From contig DATCGP010000012.1 of assembly GCA_036508875.1 (NCBI GenBank), forward strand, positions 1 through 64,000: a stretch of 64,000 bases of DNA, read 5' to 3'. The first letter of the stretch is position 1. Each line of letters opens with the position of its first letter. The DNA comes from PALSA-660 sp036508875. GTDB lineage: Bacteria; Actinomycetota; Coriobacteriia; Anaerosomatales; PALSA-660. Under the pieces are notes generated by a model that ran no database searches, was not told where the DNA came from, and saw only the letters and a program-made list of their open reading frames with translations. The translations under genes and the position numbers were made by a program. This document shows positions 1 through 8,159 of this stretch, one piece after another.

Positions 1-725
1 TGCTCGTCGTGGACCACTGGGTCGAGGACCTGCGCCGCACCAAGGAGGCGGTCGAGATCGAGGCGTGCGCACGGGCGGCGGCGCTCACCGACGCGGCCTT
101 CGATCATGTGCTCGGCGTGATCCGGCCCGGAATGCGCGAGATCGACGTCGCGCTGGCCCTGGAGGTCTACATGCGCTCGCACGGAAGCGAGGGTCTGGCG
201 TTCGACCCCATCGTCGCGAGCGGGCCGAACTCGAGCCGTCCGCACGCCGGAGTCACGGAGCGCGTGATCGGGACAAGGGAGTTGCTCAAGATGGACTTCG
301 GTGCTCGGGTGGACGGCTATTGCGCCGATCTCACGCGCACGGTGGTCGTGGGAAGCGCGACCGACGAGATGCGCCGCATGTACGACGCCGTGCTCGCGGC
401 CAACGAGGCGGCCCTGGCCGTCGTGCGCCCGGGCGCGGCGGCGGCGGACGTCGATCGCGTCGCGCGCGGCGTCCTGGAGGGCCGCGGCTTCGGCGACAAC
501 TTCACCCACGGGCTCGGCCACGGAGTCGGTCTCGTGGTGCACGAGGCGCCGGCCGTCGGTCCCCGAAGCCGCGACACGCTGAGGGTCGGCAACGTGGTCA
601 CCATCGAGCCGGGCGTGTATGTGCCCGGCTTCGGGGGTGTTAGAATCGAGGACCTGGTCGCGGTCGAGGACGGCGGGAGCCGCCTGCTGTCTCACGCGCC
701 GAAGCATCTTATCGAACTGCAGTGA
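1..725 (+). CDS. M24 family Xaa-Pro aminopeptidase/dipeptidase, C-terminal part (5' end outside the window)
   Basis: This is the metal-dependent catalytic (pita-bread) domain of an Xaa-Pro peptidase, which cleaves peptide bonds involving proline in the cytoplasm. The reading frame is open from the window edge, and about 240 residues are present against roughly 350 for the family, so the N-terminal creatinase-like domain is missing only because of the window boundary. The five metal ligands of the family are visible in order: Asp in MDFGARVDGY, Asp in CADLTRT, His in THGLGHGVG, Glu in TIEPGVY and Glu in RIEDLV. The gene ends 61 bases before efp, the usual pepQ-efp order in Bacillota and relatives. 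A TAGAAT hexamer near 641 inside the gene could be a promoter for efp, but no good -35 is seen. Confidence 0.9.
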   Translation, partial: LVVDHWVEDLRRTKEAVEIEACARAAALTDAAFDHVLGVIRPGMREIDVALALEVYMRSHGSEGLAFDPIVASGPNSSRPHAGVTERVIGTRELLKMDFGARVDGYCADLTRTVVVGSATDEMRRMYDAVLAANEAALAVVRPGAAAADVDRVARGVLEGRGFGDNFTHGLGHGVGLVVHEAPAVGPRSRDTLRVGNVVTIEPGVYVPGFGGVRIEDLVAVEDGGSRLLSHAPKHLIELQ

Positions 726-786
726 GGACGCCGCGCGCCCCGAGTGCGGAGTGCGCGGCGCGAGTGTGAGAAGGGACGGCGACACG

Positions 787-1347
787 GTGTCTGTCACCAC
801 CAGCAACTTCAAGAACGGCATATGCATCGTCTACGACGGCAAGATGTGGGTCATCGTGGAGTTCCAGCACGTCAAGCCCGGCAAGGGCGGCGCGTTCGTC
901 CGCACCAAGCTCAAGGAGATCAGGTCCGGCCGAGTGGTGGACATCACCTTCCGCGGCGGCGAGAAGCTCGAGGACGTGCGGCTCGAGACGAAGAACGTCC
1001 AGTACCTGTACAACGACGGTGACGCGTACCACTTCATGGACACCGACACGTACGACCAGTTCGACCTGCAGAAGGACTTCGTCGGTGAGGCGGGGAACTG
1101 GCTCAAGGAGAACGAGGCGGCCACCATCCAGATCGCGGGCGGCGAGATGATCGGTGTCGAGGCCCCGATGTTCGTCGATCTCGACATCACCGAGACCGAC
1201 CCGGGCTTCAAGGGCGACACGGTCCAGGGTGGCACGAAGCCAGCCACGCTCGAGACCGGCGCGGTGGTCGCCGTTCCGATGTTCCTCAACAACGGCGACA
1301 AGATCCGCGTGGACACGCGTGACGGCAGGTACGTCACGCGGGTGTAG
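787..1347 (+). CDS. efp: Elongation factor P
   Basis: Elongation factor P relieves ribosome stalling at polyproline stretches. The 186-residue length is normal. The N-terminal KOW-like domain carries the loop VKPGKGGAF, whose Lys33 is equivalent to the lysine modified in other bacteria. The middle OB domain and the C-terminal domain, with the conserved GDTVQGGTKPA segment, follow. I chose the GTG at 787 because homology begins there and an AAGGGA ribosome site precedes it. The frame stays open further upstream, but that part overlaps the peptidase gene and shows no homology. No modification gene (epmA, ymfI or earP type) is visible nearby, so the modification state is unknown. A strong hairpin follows the stop. 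Confidence 0.97.
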   Translation: MSVTTSNFKNGICIVYDGKMWVIVEFQHVKPGKGGAFVRTKLKEIRSGRVVDITFRGGEKLEDVRLETKNVQYLYNDGDAYHFMDTDTYDQFDLQKDFVGEAGNWLKENEAATIQIAGGEMIGVEAPMFVDLDITETDPGFKGDTVQGGTKPATLETGAVVAVPMFLNNGDKIRVDTRDGRYVTRV

Positions 1348-1373
1348 CGCGCGCCGTCTTTCACGCGCGGAAC

Positions 1374-1409
1374 CGGACCGGGCATGCGCAGCAGCGCGTG
1401 CCCGGTCCG
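1374..1409 (+). terminator. Strong GC hairpin after efp, probable terminator
   Basis: GGACCGGGCA at 1375-1384 pairs perfectly with TGCCCGGTCC at 1399-1408, a flanking C-G pair closes it, and a second block (1385-1389 with 1394-1398) extends the stem around a four-base loop. No T-run follows, so it is either a U-poor actinobacterial-type terminator or an RNA-stabilising hairpin. Confidence 0.6.
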
Positions 1410-1469
1410 CCTGCAACGGGAGCGACAGGGAGGGCAGCGGCCCTGGTGGTTGCCGGAAACTGAGGCGCT

Positions 1470-1498
1470 CCACGCATAGCACCACGCTCGGCTATACT
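1470..1498 (+). promoter_or_regulatory. Candidate promoter for the carboxylase operon
   Basis: A good -10 hexamer TATACT lies at 1493-1498, after the efp hairpin and about 107 bases before the carboxylase start. No convincing -35 is visible at the right spacing. The rest of the 1348-1604 gap shows nothing else recognisable. Confidence 0.35.
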
Positions 1499-1604
1499 TC
1501 TGAGTTCATAGCCGGTGCACGTGTCCGGCTGTGGCGCTTGCGCACCTACACAGGGGCTGCGAGCACGAGATCGTGCCGGATCCGACCGATACAAAGGGCG
1601 CCGT

Positions 1605-3446
1605 ATGAGACGCGTATCGATCATGGACACCACGCTCCGCGACGCGCACCAGTCGTTGTGGGCCACGCGCATGGAGATCGGCGACCTGCTGCCGATCCTG
1701 GAGCGGCTGGACGCCGTCGGTTACTGGGCTCTTGAAGTCTGGGGCGGGGCGACCTTCGACGCGATGCTCCGGTTCCTCGATGAGAACCCGTGGGAGCGTC
1801 TGCGGACCGTCAAGCGCCACTGCGTCCGCACGCCTCTGCAGATGCTGCTCCGCGGCCAGAACCTCGTCGGCTACCGCCACTACTCGGACGATGTCTGCCG
1901 CAGGTTCGTGCACGCATCCAAGCGCAACGGCGTGGACAACTTCCGCGTGTTCGACGCGCTCAACGACATCCGTAACGTGGAGGTCTGTGCCGAGGCGATC
2001 AAGGAGTGCGGGGGCCTGTTCGAGGGCGCCATCTCCTACACCGTGAGCCCGGTGCACACGCTCGACAGCTACGTGGAGTACGCGCTGGCGCTGAAGGACC
2101 TCGGCGCCGACACCATCTGCATCAAGGACATGGCGGGCATGCTCACGCCGTTCCGCACCGAGAAGATGGTCAAGGCGCTCAAGGAAGAGGTCGGTCTGCC
2201 GCTGCACATGCACTGCCACTACATCGGCGGCATGGCACCGATGAACTACCTGAAGGCGATCGAGGCGGGTGCGGACATCGTCGACACCGCCGCCGTGGCG
2301 CTGGCGTTCGGCAACTCGCAGCCGCCCGTGGAGATGATCGTCGCGGCTCTCAAAGAGTCCCCCTACGATACCGGCCTGGACCTCGACGAGCTGTTCCGCA
2401 TCGCCGAGTACTGGGAGGGCGTCCGCGAGCGCAAGAAGCTCAAGCGCGGCATCACCACGATGCTGCAGATGGAGGTCTTCTCGCATCAGGTGCCGGGTGG
2501 CATGATGAGCAACCTCATCAGCCAGCTCGAGCTGCAGAAGGCGAGCGGACGGCTGCCGGACGTGCTCGCGGAGATCCCGCGCGTGCGCGCCGAGGTCGGC
2601 TACCCGCCACTTGTGACGCCGATGTCGCAGATCGTGGGCACCCAGGCGGTCCTGAACGTGCTCACCGGTAAGCGCTGGGGGGTCGTCCCCAACGAGATGA
2701 AGGACTACATCCGCGGACTGTACGGCAAGGCGCCGGGTCCGATGGACCCCGAGGTCGTGGCACGCGCGCTGGGCGACGAGAAGCCGCTTCCGCTGGATGT
2801 CCGGCCGGGCTCGATGGCGGTGGGCACGTACGAGCAGGCGGAGGCCGAGATCGGAGACCTCGCACGCAGCGAGGAGGACGTACTTATGTACGCCCTCTTC
2901 CCGAACGAAGCCATGGCGTACCTGACCAAACACCAGGAAGGCGCCGAGAAGGCCGTCTTCATGCTCTCCGAAGAGATAGACACAGTCAGGGAGGACGAAT
3001 CCGTGGACGTGAACCAGATCCGCGAGCTGATCCGCTTGGTGGAGGCCTCGGACATCAACGAGGTCATCGTCGAGGAGAACGGCGCGACAGTCACCGTGCG
3101 CAAGGGCGACGTCGTGATGGCGGCCGCGCCGGCCGCCGCCGCTTCCCCCGCAGGTGCGCCGTCCGCGGTCCCCGAGGCGGCGTCCTCTGAGCACCCCGCG
3201 TCGTGGAAGGAAGTCACGGCCATGATGGTCGGCACCTTCTATCGCGCGCCTTCGCCCGGATCCGCCCCGTTCGCCGAGGTGGGGGACACGATCGAGCAGG
3301 GCAACCCGGTCTGCATCCTTGAGGCGATGAAGCTCATGAACGAGATCGAGATGCCGGAGACCGGCGTCATCCGCCAGGTCGTCGCGCCGGACGCGTCTCC
3401 GGTCGACTATGGCGCGGTCCTGTTCTACTACGAGCCGGCTGAATAG
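1605..3446 (+). CDS. Carboxyltransferase (OadA/5S/PycB type) fused to an AccB-like biotin carrier protein
   Basis: The protein has 613 residues. Residues 1 to about 265 are an HMGL-like carboxyltransferase barrel, with DTTLRDAHQS at the N-terminus, the catalytic lysine in CIKDMAG and the metal ligands in HMHCHY. The conserved carboxylase domain follows, with SHQVPGGMMSNL. From about residue 467 the sequence switches to an AccB-like carrier: a helix starting VDVNQIRELIRLVEAS, an Ala/Pro linker, then a biotinyl domain whose EAMKLM motif holds the biotin-accepting Lys576. Together with the accC downstream this suggests a two-subunit pyruvate carboxylase. Oxaloacetate decarboxylase or transcarboxylase is less likely because no membrane pump or 12S subunit is nearby. 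The ATG at 1605 has an AAAGGG site. The gene sits where accB normally lies, and a second start at 3003 may give a free carrier. Confidence 0.93.
   Translation: MRRVSIMDTTLRDAHQSLWATRMEIGDLLPILERLDAVGYWALEVWGGATFDAMLRFLDENPWERLRTVKRHCVRTPLQMLLRGQNLVGYRHYSDDVCRRFVHASKRNGVDNFRVFDALNDIRNVEVCAEAIKECGGLFEGAISYTVSPVHTLDSYVEYALALKDLGADTICIKDMAGMLTPFRTEKMVKALKEEVGLPLHMHCHYIGGMAPMNYLKAIEAGADIVDTAAVALAFGNSQPPVEMIVAALKESPYDTGLDLDELFRIAEYWEGVRERKKLKRGITTMLQMEVFSHQVPGGMMSNLISQLELQKASGRLPDVLAEIPRVRAEVGYPPLVTPMSQIVGTQAVLNVLTGKRWGVVPNEMKDYIRGLYGKAPGPMDPEVVARALGDEKPLPLDVRPGSMAVGTYEQAEAEIGDLARSEEDVLMYALFPNEAMAYLTKHQEGAEKAVFMLSEEIDTVREDESVDVNQIRELIRLVEASDINEVIVEENGATVTVRKGDVVMAAAPAAAASPAGAPSAVPEAASSEHPASWKEVTAMMVGTFYRAPSPGSAPFAEVGDTIEQGNPVCILEAMKLMNEIEMPETGVIRQVVAPDASPVDYGAVLFYYEPAE
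2988..3005 (+). promoter_or_regulatory. Internal ribosome binding site and GTG start for a free AccB-like carrier
   Basis: Inside the fusion gene an AGGGAGG sequence at 2988-2994 is followed after eight bases by an in-frame GTG at 3003. Starting there gives a 147-residue protein beginning with VDVNQIRELI, exactly where homology to AccB begins and close to the usual AccB length. Its biotin lysine would be Lys110. Use of this start is inference from signal quality and domain boundary. Confidence 0.5.
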
Positions 3447-3456
3447 GCGTACGCGG

Positions 3457-4818
3457 ATGCAGGAGTTCGGAAAGATACTGATCGCGAACCGCGGAGAGGT
3501 GGCGCTCCGCGTTATCCGCGCGTGCCGCGAGATGGGCATCGCCACGGTCGCGATCTACTCCGAGATCGACCGTGAGTGCCTGCACACCAAGATGGCCGAC
3601 GAGGCGATCTGCGTGGGCCCTGCGGCCTCGGCTCTGAGCTACCTCAACGTCCCGAACATCATCTCGGCGGCGCTCATCACCGGCGCCAACGCCGTGCACC
3701 CCGGCTACGGCTTCCTCGCGGAGAACGCGGGCTTCGCCCGGGCGTGCCAGGACAGCAACCTGACCTTCATCGGGCCGTCGCCCGACGCGATCGAACGGAT
3801 GGGCGACAAGGCGGTTGCGAAGCAGACGATGCGCGATGCGGGCGTCTCGACCGTTCCCGGCAGTGACGGAGCGGTCGCGTCCGAGGCGGAGGCGCTGAGC
3901 CTCGCCGAGCAGGTCGGCTATCCGGTCCTGATCAAGGCGTCGGCGGGCGGTGGCGGGCGCGGTATGCGCGTGGCCGCATGCGCCGCGGAGCTGCCGTCGA
4001 TGCTGCACGCGGCCCGCGCCGAGGCCGCCGTCGCCTTCGGCGACGACACCGTCTATCTCGAGAAGTACCTCACCCGCCCGCGCCACATCGAGTTTCAGGT
4101 GCTCGCGGACAGCCACGGCAACGCGATCCACCTGTTCGAGCGTGATTGCTCGGTGCAGCGCCGCCACCAGAAGCTCATCGAGGAGTCGCCGTCACCTGCG
4201 CTCACCGACGAGCAGCGCAGGGTGATGGGCGAGGCCGCGCTGAAGGCGGTGCGCGCCGTCGACTACGTCAACGCGGGCACCGTCGAGTTCCTGCTCGATG
4301 AGGACGGCTCGTTCTACTTCATGGAGATGAACACCCGGGTCCAGGTGGAGCATCCCGTGACCGAGGCGGTCACCGGTGTCGACATCATCAAGGAGCAGAT
4401 CCGCGTCGCAGCCGGCAGGCCACTGCGGCACCCGGACCAGCGCGACATCGTGCAGCGCGGGCACGCGATCGAGTTCCGCATCAACGCAGAGGACCCGGCG
4501 CACGGGTTTCGCCCGCATCCGGGCAGGATCGAGGTCTTCAACGTGCCGGGCGGTCTGGGCGTGCGCGTGGACAGCCACGTGTACTCCGGCTATACCGTGC
4601 CGCCCACGTACGACTCCCTGATCGCGAAGCTGATCGTGTGGGGCGAGACCCGTTACGAGGCGATCAACCGCGCGCGCAGGGCGCTCGATGAGTTCATCGT
4701 CGTGGGCATCCCGACCACGATCCCGTTCCATCAGGCGGCGATCGAGAACGAGTTCTTCCAGCGGGGCGAGGTCTATACTGACTTCGTCGACGCGCACATG
4801 AACGGCGGGAGCTTGTAG
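3457..4818 (+). CDS. accC: Biotin carboxylase
   Basis: This ATP-grasp enzyme carboxylates the biotin on the carrier domain using ATP and bicarbonate. It has 453 residues, normal for AccC. Visible motifs are the N-terminal KILIANRGE, the glycine-rich ATP loop ASAGGGGRGMR, FFMEMNTRVQVEHPVTE-type metal and biotin residues (here FYFMEMNTRVQVEHP), and the EFRINAEDP segment. It starts 10 bases after the carboxyltransferase-carrier fusion, so both are surely co-transcribed. No accA or accD is in the window, so the same subunit may serve pyruvate carboxylation, acetyl-CoA carboxylation, or both. The frame is open back to 3409, but homology starts at the ATG at 3457. Confidence 0.97.
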   Translation: MQEFGKILIANRGEVALRVIRACREMGIATVAIYSEIDRECLHTKMADEAICVGPAASALSYLNVPNIISAALITGANAVHPGYGFLAENAGFARACQDSNLTFIGPSPDAIERMGDKAVAKQTMRDAGVSTVPGSDGAVASEAEALSLAEQVGYPVLIKASAGGGGRGMRVAACAAELPSMLHAARAEAAVAFGDDTVYLEKYLTRPRHIEFQVLADSHGNAIHLFERDCSVQRRHQKLIEESPSPALTDEQRRVMGEAALKAVRAVDYVNAGTVEFLLDEDGSFYFMEMNTRVQVEHPVTEAVTGVDIIKEQIRVAAGRPLRHPDQRDIVQRGHAIEFRINAEDPAHGFRPHPGRIEVFNVPGGLGVRVDSHVYSGYTVPPTYDSLIAKLIVWGETRYEAINRARRALDEFIVVGIPTTIPFHQAAIENEFFQRGEVYTDFVDAHMNGGSL

Positions 4819-4884
4819 CGCCTGCTACGGTGCTGCTCGAGAAGGTCCGCCTCCCCGCGAGACGACGAGGAAACGAGAAGCGAC

Positions 4885-5220
4885 ATGGCCACCGAACTGA
4901 ATCTCGAAGGGCTCGACATAGCGCCGGGCGTCGTCGAGACGATGGTGGAGCTCGCAGCCGCCGAGGTCGAGGGCGTGGTCAGCGTGGTGGCATCCCCGCT
5001 GGGCAAGCTGTCGAAGTCGCAGAAGCTGACCGAGGTCTCCATCGACGAGGACGGTGACTTCGTGGTCTCACTGCATGTGACAGCGCTGTACGGCCGGCCG
5101 CTCAGGCAGCTCGGCGCAGCGCTGCAGGACGCCGTCTCCGACGCGCTCTCGTGCCAGACCGGGCACAGCGCCTCGCAGGTCGATGTCTTCATCGACGCGA
5201 TCTCCTTCCCCGAGCAGTAG
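4885..5220 (+). CDS. Asp23/Gls24 family protein (YqhY-like)
   Basis: This small protein of 111 residues belongs to the Asp23/Gls24 (former DUF322) family. Family features seen are IAPGVVETMVELAAAEVEGV near the N-terminus, a central VSIDEDGDFVVSLHVTALYG strand pair and a C-terminal helix ending in VDVFIDAISF. There is no signal peptide or membrane segment. Lying between accC and nusB, it matches the position of B. subtilis yqhY, which has been linked to control of acetyl-CoA carboxylase. That link is knowledge of the family, not something the sequence shows here. It starts 66 bases after accC in an otherwise empty gap. Confidence 0.9.
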   Translation: MATELNLEGLDIAPGVVETMVELAAAEVEGVVSVVASPLGKLSKSQKLTEVSIDEDGDFVVSLHVTALYGRPLRQLGAALQDAVSDALSCQTGHSASQVDVFIDAISFPEQ

Positions 5221-5241
5221 GGGAAGAGGGACCGCACACCG

Positions 5242-5676
5242 ATGCTCGAGCGACGCCGCGCACGTCACCAAGCGCTCCACATCCTGTACCAACGCGAGAT
5301 CACCGAGCAGGCGGTGAGCCGCATCCTCGCCGAAGGCACCTTCAGCATCGAGGACGGCGAGCCCACGGAGTACGCACGTGACCTGGTGCTCGGCGTGGAG
5401 GCGCACCAGTCCCGCATCGACCGTCTACTCGAAGAGACGTCCGAGAACTGGGCCCTTTCCCGCATGCCCCTGGTCGACCGCAACATCCTGCGTCTGGCCG
5501 TCTTCGAGATGATCTATCGGGGAGAGGACGTGCCGGATTCGGTCGCGATCAACGAGGCGGTCGAGATGGCGAAGGTCTACGGGGGCGAGGACTCGAGCAA
5601 GTTCGTGAACGGTGTCCTGGGCCGGCTCGCAGACGTCGCGATCGCCGGCGGACTTGAGGAGAGCTCCGATGAGTGA
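5242..5676 (+). CDS. nusB: Transcription antitermination factor NusB
   Basis: NusB binds boxA RNA with NusE/S10 and promotes antitermination on rRNA operons. The 144-residue all-helical protein has the arginine-rich N-terminus (LERRRARHQALHILYQ) that contacts RNA. The C-terminal conserved block includes DRNILRLAVFEM, VAINEAVEMAK and SSKFVNGVLG. It starts 21 bases after the Asp23-like gene behind a GGGAAGAGGG site, and its last eight bases overlap xseB, which indicates translational coupling. Confidence 0.97.
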   Translation: MLERRRARHQALHILYQREITEQAVSRILAEGTFSIEDGEPTEYARDLVLGVEAHQSRIDRLLEETSENWALSRMPLVDRNILRLAVFEMIYRGEDVPDSVAINEAVEMAKVYGGEDSSKFVNGVLGRLADVAIAGGLEESSDE

Positions 5677-6067
5677 CGATAGGTCCACGTTCGAGGTGAC
5701 GCGCACGCGGCTGGAGGACATCGTCGTCCAGGTCCGCCGCAAGGACGTCTCGCTCGAGCAGAGCCTCGATCTGCTGGAAGAAGCGGTCCGCCTCGTCAAC
5801 CAGTGCAACGACCTCATCGACCAGACCTCGTTCCGCGCCGTGGCGGACGCTGCCGAGGAGACCGTCGCAGAGGCTGCCGAGGCCGGGACCGAGACGATCG
5901 CCGGTGACGAGCCCCAGATGGTCGCGGGGGACGAAGGCACAGTCGTCGAGGTGCTCGTCGCCGAGGGAGGCGACGTCGCTGCGGTGGAGTTCGTGGACCT
6001 GGACCTCGACGGCGAGGACGACGCCGTGATGATCGTGACCGAGTTCGAGGACGACGAGCGCTCGTAG
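5669..6067 (+). CDS. xseB: Exodeoxyribonuclease VII small subunit with an acidic C-terminal extension
   Basis: Residues 5 to about 60 match XseB, the small helical subunit of exonuclease VII, with FEVTRTRLEDIVVQVR and the leucine-rich DVSLEQSLDLLEEAVRLVNQC helix. XseB is usually 70-80 residues, but this protein runs to 132. The extra 65-70 residues are rich in Glu, Asp, Ala and Val and match nothing I recognise. The start at 5669 overlaps the nusB stop by eight bases. The large subunit gene xseA, normally directly upstream, is absent from this cluster, as are folD and ispA. Either xseA lies elsewhere or this small subunit is an orphan. Confidence 0.85.
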   Translation: MSDDRSTFEVTRTRLEDIVVQVRRKDVSLEQSLDLLEEAVRLVNQCNDLIDQTSFRAVADAAEETVAEAAEAGTETIAGDEPQMVAGDEGTVVEVLVAEGGDVAAVEFVDLDLDGEDDAVMIVTEFEDDERS

Positions 6068-6197
6068 GGTGTGGGGCTTCTCGGTGGGGTGACGCCGCGT
6101 TGACGGTGTTGACACGCTCGTTGCGTCGGCACCGCCGGGGGCATACCGTCAGAAGCGCAAGCTGGGAGCGCGAGGCCTCGCAAGACGCCACACGCTC

Positions 6198-8159
6198 GTG
6201 CCGACAGGTGAGGACGACGCACCGGCCTTGGGCGAAACGATTCTCGACCAGATCTCCAGCCCGGAGGACATCAAGCCGCTGGGTCCCGCGCAACTCGCGC
6301 AGCTCGCTTCCGAGATCCGGGAGCGGCTCGTTTCCACCGTGTCGGTCACCGGCGGCCATCTGGCGCCGAACCTCGGGGTCGTGGAACTGACGATCGGGCT
6401 CCTCCGCGCGCTCAACCTGCCCGCCGACCGGGTCATCTGGGACGTCGGCCACCAGAGCTACGTCCACAAGCTGCTCACCGGCCGGCGCGAGCGGTTCTCG
6501 ACCCTGCGCCAGTACGGCGGCGTGTGCGGGTTCCCCAAGCGCAACGAGTCCCCGTACGACACGTTCGACACCGGGCACGCCTCCAACTCGATCTCGGTCG
6601 CGCTGGGTCTTGCCAAGGCTCGCGACGCTCGAGGCGGCAACGAGACGATCGTCGCGGTCATCGGGGACGGCTCGCTCACAGGCGGCATGGCGTTCGAGGC
6701 TCTCAATCACGCCGGTCACCTCGGAGCGAAGCTCATCGTGGTGCTCAACGACAACGAGATGTCGATCTCGGAGAACGTGGGCGCGCTCGCGAGCTACCTC
6801 GCGCGCGTGCGCCTCGACCCTCGCTACACGAGGCTGCGTGACGGCGTCGAGGGCGCGATCTCGAAGGTCCCGGGCATCGGCCGCGGCCTCGTGGAGGTGG
6901 GCGAGGCGGCGAAGGAGTCCTTCAAGCAGCTCATCGTGCCCGGCATGTTCTTCGAGGAACTTGGCTGGACCTACGTCGGGCCCATCAACGGCCACGATGT
7001 CCAGAAGGTCGAGGACGCCGTGAGGCGGGCGAAGTCCCTCGACGGCCCGATCATCATCCACGCCGTGACCCACAAGGGCCAGGGATACGCGCCCGCGGAG
7101 CAGTCGCCGGACACGTTCCACGGCATCGCGCCCTTCGACGTGTCGACCGGCAAGGTCCCGGATTCCACCGGAGCGCCGTCGTTCACCGAGGTGTTCGGCG
7201 AGGCGATAGTGTCCGAGGCCGCGCGCGACGAGCGGGTGTGCGCGATCACCGCGGCGATGCCGACCGGGACGGGCCTCGACCGGTTCCGCGACGCTTACCC
7301 TGACCGCTTCTACGACGTGGGGATCGCGGAGCAGCATGCGGTGGGACTCGCGGCCGGACTCGCGCTCGGCGGGCGGCGCCCGGTGGTCGCCGTGTACTCC
7401 ACCTTCCTGCAGCGTGCCTACGACCAAGTGATCATGGACGTGTGCCTGCAGAACCTGCCGGTCGTCTTCGCGCTCGATCGCGCGGGGCTCGTCGGCGAGG
7501 ACGGCCCGACGCACCACGGCGTCTTCGACATGAGCTATCTGCGCGCGGTGCCGAACCTGACGCTGTGCGCTCCCGCGGACGAGGCTGAGCTCGTGGACAT
7601 GCTCCACACCGGGCTTGCGAGCGAGTCGCCCTTCGCGATCCGCTACCCGCGCGGCAAGGGCGCGGGCGTGGCGCTGCCGCGCGAGCCATCGGTGCTGGAA
7701 GCGGGGCGCGCGCAGGTCCGCCGCACCGGCACCGACGTGGCCTTGCTCGCCTTCGGGCGGATGGTGGGAGTGGCAGAGCGCGCTTCCCAGTTGCTCATGG
7801 AGGCAGGCGTCTCGGCTTCGGTGGTCAACATGCGCTGGGTGAAGCCGCTCGACTTGGAGACGGTGGCTTGGGCAGCCCAGCGGCACGACTTGGTGGTCAC
7901 CATCGAGGAGAACACCAGCATCGGCGGCGCGGGCTCCGCGGTCCTGGAAGCGCTCGCCGACATGGACATGACCACTTCGGTCATGCACCTGGGCGTGCCC
8001 GACTGCTTCGTCACGCACGGCGCGATGGCTCGGCTCCTTTCCGACGTCCGCCTGACGCCCGACGGGGTCCGGGACGCCGTGCTCGGCCGCCTCGAACGAG
8101 TGACCGAGACCGAGGGTGAACGCCGTGGCCAGACGCAGAGCCGACACCGCGCTCGTTGA
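6198..8159 (+). CDS. dxs: 1-deoxy-D-xylulose-5-phosphate synthase
   Basis: DXS condenses pyruvate and glyceraldehyde 3-phosphate, the first step of the MEP isoprenoid pathway. The 653-residue protein has the DVGHQSYVHKLLTGR and TGHASNSIS motifs, the thiamine-diphosphate motif GDGSLTGGMAFEALN ending in VVLNDNEMSIS, and the transketolase pyrimidine domain with YDVGIAEQHAVGLAAG. The GTG at 6198 is the best in-frame candidate, but its ribosome site is weak, so the true start may be a few codons away. The 130-base gap upstream contains a TTGACA with no partner -10. The 3' end overlaps tlyA. Confidence 0.97.
   Translation: MPTGEDDAPALGETILDQISSPEDIKPLGPAQLAQLASEIRERLVSTVSVTGGHLAPNLGVVELTIGLLRALNLPADRVIWDVGHQSYVHKLLTGRRERFSTLRQYGGVCGFPKRNESPYDTFDTGHASNSISVALGLAKARDARGGNETIVAVIGDGSLTGGMAFEALNHAGHLGAKLIVVLNDNEMSISENVGALASYLARVRLDPRYTRLRDGVEGAISKVPGIGRGLVEVGEAAKESFKQLIVPGMFFEELGWTYVGPINGHDVQKVEDAVRRAKSLDGPIIIHAVTHKGQGYAPAEQSPDTFHGIAPFDVSTGKVPDSTGAPSFTEVFGEAIVSEAARDERVCAITAAMPTGTGLDRFRDAYPDRFYDVGIAEQHAVGLAAGLALGGRRPVVAVYSTFLQRAYDQVIMDVCLQNLPVVFALDRAGLVGEDGPTHHGVFDMSYLRAVPNLTLCAPADEAELVDMLHTGLASESPFAIRYPRGKGAGVALPREPSVLEAGRAQVRRTGTDVALLAFGRMVGVAERASQLLMEAGVSASVVNMRWVKPLDLETVAWAAQRHDLVVTIEENTSIGGAGSAVLEALADMDMTTSVMHLGVPDCFVTHGAMARLLSDVRLTPDGVRDAVLGRLERVTETEGERRGQTQSRHRAR

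Noticed and set aside
1506..3545. Open frame of 679 codons on the minus strand opposite the carboxylase gene
   Set aside because: Antisense to a well-supported gene, no motif, biased composition.
6109..6114. Perfect TTGACA upstream of dxs
   Set aside because: No acceptable -10 lies 16-19 bases downstream, so I do not call a promoter.
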